A stretch of 31,442 nt of DNA from Folioceros fuciformis. Its lineage: Eukaryota > Anthocerotophyta > Anthocerotopsida > Anthocerotales. The notes under the pieces are model-generated. The model had not been told where the DNA came from, searched no databases, and saw only the letters and a list, made by a program, of their open reading frames with translations. The stretch lies in the NCBI GenBank assembly GCA_049999805.1, contig JBNGIO010005789.1, positions 1 through 31,442 of the forward strand. Reading direction: 5' to 3'. The position numbers and the translations under genes were made by a program. Position 1 is the first letter of the stretch, and every line of letters starts with the position of its first letter. This document shows, piece after piece, positions 30,101-31,442 of this stretch.

Positions 30101-31442
30101 AAGTAAGAGCGCAGGGCCTCTGGTTGTCAGGCTTCCGGAATCTTCAAAATCAGCTCCTATGGCTACAGTAGTTTTGCCCTCACAGCGGCCACCTTCACCA
30201 ACAGTTCTTCCCAGACAATCAGATCCTCAGACTGCATCTGCCAACGCGATGTTCACCGTGGGAGGAAGAGAACAGAGGCAGCCGCGTCCTGGAGTGACTT
30301 CGATGCATGGCCAGGATTCACATCAGGTGCCCCTTGTGATGATGGTGTCTTCACCAACAACACGGGACATGAGACCGCCACCACTTCCGCTAAGGGGAGG
30401 GCTCGTTGAGGTGTATCCTACAACAAGCACAGGGGCAAGTTTGATCGGTGACGCGCAGAGAGAACGTGGTGGTGGGGAGTTTGCTCCTTCATTAGCACCC
30501 CCTCCTCCGCCTCTTTGGTTGTCAATGGATGCCCGTCGCCCGGACTCAACTTTACTTCAACCACCTTCAGTATCTCAACAGCCTCGTGGGCTGTTTCCTT
30601 TTTCCGCGCTACACCCTGAGCTGCCTGTTGGAGTGCAGGCTCTTGCACCACCTTGGCCTGGAGTAGTCAGCAATCCAAGAATGTTTGAGGAGCTGGGGCA
30701 TGTCTTTGGAGGACCGGGCCGGCCATCGCATCTGCCCACTCTCCCCTCTCAACTTGCAGGCAGTCCACTGGCTGCAATGCAAGGACCTGGGCAAACTGGA
30801 CATTCGGGGATGTCTGCCCAGCCATATGGGCAAGGAAGTCTGCCTTTGGAGACGAGACCGGCTTATTCTCTATCACCAAATGAACGCAGGTTTGGTGTCT
30901 ATAATACTCTGCCAGCAGTGTCGTTTGTCTCTGGCTATCCTCCTCCATCTCCAAGTTCCAGGCCACCAACTCCTGTCAGCCAGAGTCAACAACAGCAGCA
31001 ACACCAAATGCTGCAGGCTCAGCAACTACAGATCCAGCAGCAACTGCAGCTGCAGCAACAAACACAGTTGCAACAGTCATCCCAGGTGCAACTAACACAG
31101 CAGTCGCAAGCGCATTCACACCAGCAACAGCAAATTCAGCAGAGTCAGCGTACACACCAGCAGCTTCAACAACAGCAGATGCACCAACATCAGCAGCAAC
31201 AGCAGAAGATCCAGCAGCAGCAGCTGCAACAACAACAACAGCAACAAATACAGCAGCAGCTTCGCCTGCAACAGCAACAGCACCTGCAGCAGCAGCAACA
31301 ACAGCACCTGCAGCAGCAGCAACAACAGCACCTGCAGCAGCAACAACAACAACACCTGCAGCAGCAACAGCAACAACAACACCAGCAACAGCAGCAGCAG
31401 ATACAAGTGCAGCAGCACCAACAGAACCTTGCGCGCCCAGTA
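21137..31442 (+). CDS. VIR: Virilizer, scaffold of the mRNA m6A methyltransferase complex (3' end beyond window)
   Basis: Virilizer holds together the nuclear m6A writer (MTA, MTB, FIP37, HAKAI in plants). The 5' exons are 21137-21211 (MGGSDLCVLFADSFAHGEV), 21306-21394 (VRFDEPVVICGCEV), 21482-21605 (PASFPLEIYVRSGGDARFK) and 21714-23270 (ALVTDHLVVRGHYSALTLVV), phases matching; they give the conserved N-terminal domain. Further exons include 23354-23737, 23780-23926, 24033-24197, 24355-24496, 24579 to about 24790, 24923-25008, 25126-25174, 25264-25327, 25420-25928, 26061-26372, 26491-26558, 26682-26931, 27031-27234, 27342-27497, 27605-27658, 27718-27941, 28036-28566, about 28730-28913, 28988-29789 and 29896 to the end. 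The middle is helical-repeat-like (SWVDAAVVYQKGGVVGLLKY; ALWPIYGWAPALL; RTLAVGTLIGP). The plant signature pair RPPSVHVDDY and RPPSIHVDEF lies at about 29520-29610. Roughly 2,640 residues fall in the window, more than the about 2,140 of Arabidopsis VIR, owing to an acidic repeat and a polyglutamine tail. The exon at 28567-28729 and the 24579 exon's donor are unresolved. Confidence 0.95.
22440..22799 (+). repeat. Twelve 30-bp units coding an acidic 10-residue repeat in VIR
   Basis: In-frame units of the form EKPEIEGDHE, twelve in a row, at about residues 339-458 of Virilizer. Adjacent units share long DNA identity (GAGAAGCCAGAG plus GACCA), so they arose by recent DNA duplication rather than by protein convergence. 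The region is flanked on both sides by looser Glu/Gln/Lys-rich sequence (about 22150-23110), all within the 1.56-kb exon 4. Confidence 0.95.
30985..31442 (+). repeat. Polyglutamine region at the Virilizer C-terminus
   Basis: A CAG/CAA-rich tract encoding mostly Gln with interspersed His, Leu, Ile and Met, open to the window edge. A 24-bp sub-repeat (CACCTGCAGCAGCAGCAACA plus ACAG, encoding HLQQQQQQ) starts at 31281, 31305, 31329 and 31353. The reverse strand reads as poly-Leu and is a shadow. Confidence 0.95.

Noticed and set aside
31116-31421. Minus-strand poly-Leu frame
   Set aside because: It is the antisense shadow of the polyglutamine tract.

Overview
This is a eukaryotic nuclear window from a green land plant. 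The evidence is a CP12 gene with a plastid transit peptide, a plant-type Virilizer gene, a six-cysteine Gnk2/DUF26 secreted protein, a fasciclin-like gene, a MoCo-sulfurase-like gene, and GT-AG introns mostly of 60-300 bp. Gene density, short introns and single-domain DUF26 hint at a non-seed plant (bryophyte or lycophyte grade), but this is inference and no species is claimed. There are four runs of N (607-706, 2913-3012, 10914-10923, 11982-11991), three of them in or beside simple repeats or low-complexity sequence.

Layout. 1-2173: no recognised gene; a long (TTA)n run and a 36-bp minisatellite. 2174-3221 (-): an uncharacterised acidic, alanine-rich protein in three exons, the middle one broken by a gap. 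3866-5047 (+): an intronless Abraxas/FAM175-like protein, divergent from it. 5628-6010: a degenerate tandem repeat. 6401-8048: a decayed pogo/Tigger-type DNA transposon with 23-bp terminal inverted repeats. 8322-8822 (-): a secreted Gnk2/DUF26 protein. 9521-10574 (-): a five-exon Rad60/NFATC2IP-like SUMO-like-domain protein, preceded by a 33-bp minisatellite. 13338-13736 (-): CP12. 14143-15865 (-): a seven-exon alpha/beta-hydrolase, probably plastid-targeted, with an intact Ser-Asp-His triad. 17190-18016 (+): a FAS1 (fasciclin-like) gene interrupted by an in-frame TGA. 18874-20001 (-): a shortened MoCo-sulfurase-like PLP-fold protein. 21137 to the window end (+): about 25 exons of Virilizer, the large scaffold of the mRNA m6A methyltransferase complex, with a 12-unit acidic repeat near its N-terminus and a polyglutamine region running off the window.

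The genes do not form one pathway; this is ordinary mixed plant gene space with one transposon island (about 5.6-9.4 kb). Exon boundaries were placed by hand from reading-frame continuity, GT/AG sites and remembered family motifs, and phases were checked at most junctions. The most interesting points are a C-terminal S-x-x-F tail on the Abraxas-like protein, the repeat expansions in Virilizer, the nonsense codon in the FAS1 gene, and the MoCo-sulfurase-like gene that ends inside a local tandem duplication. I found no clear evidence of a wholly new system.
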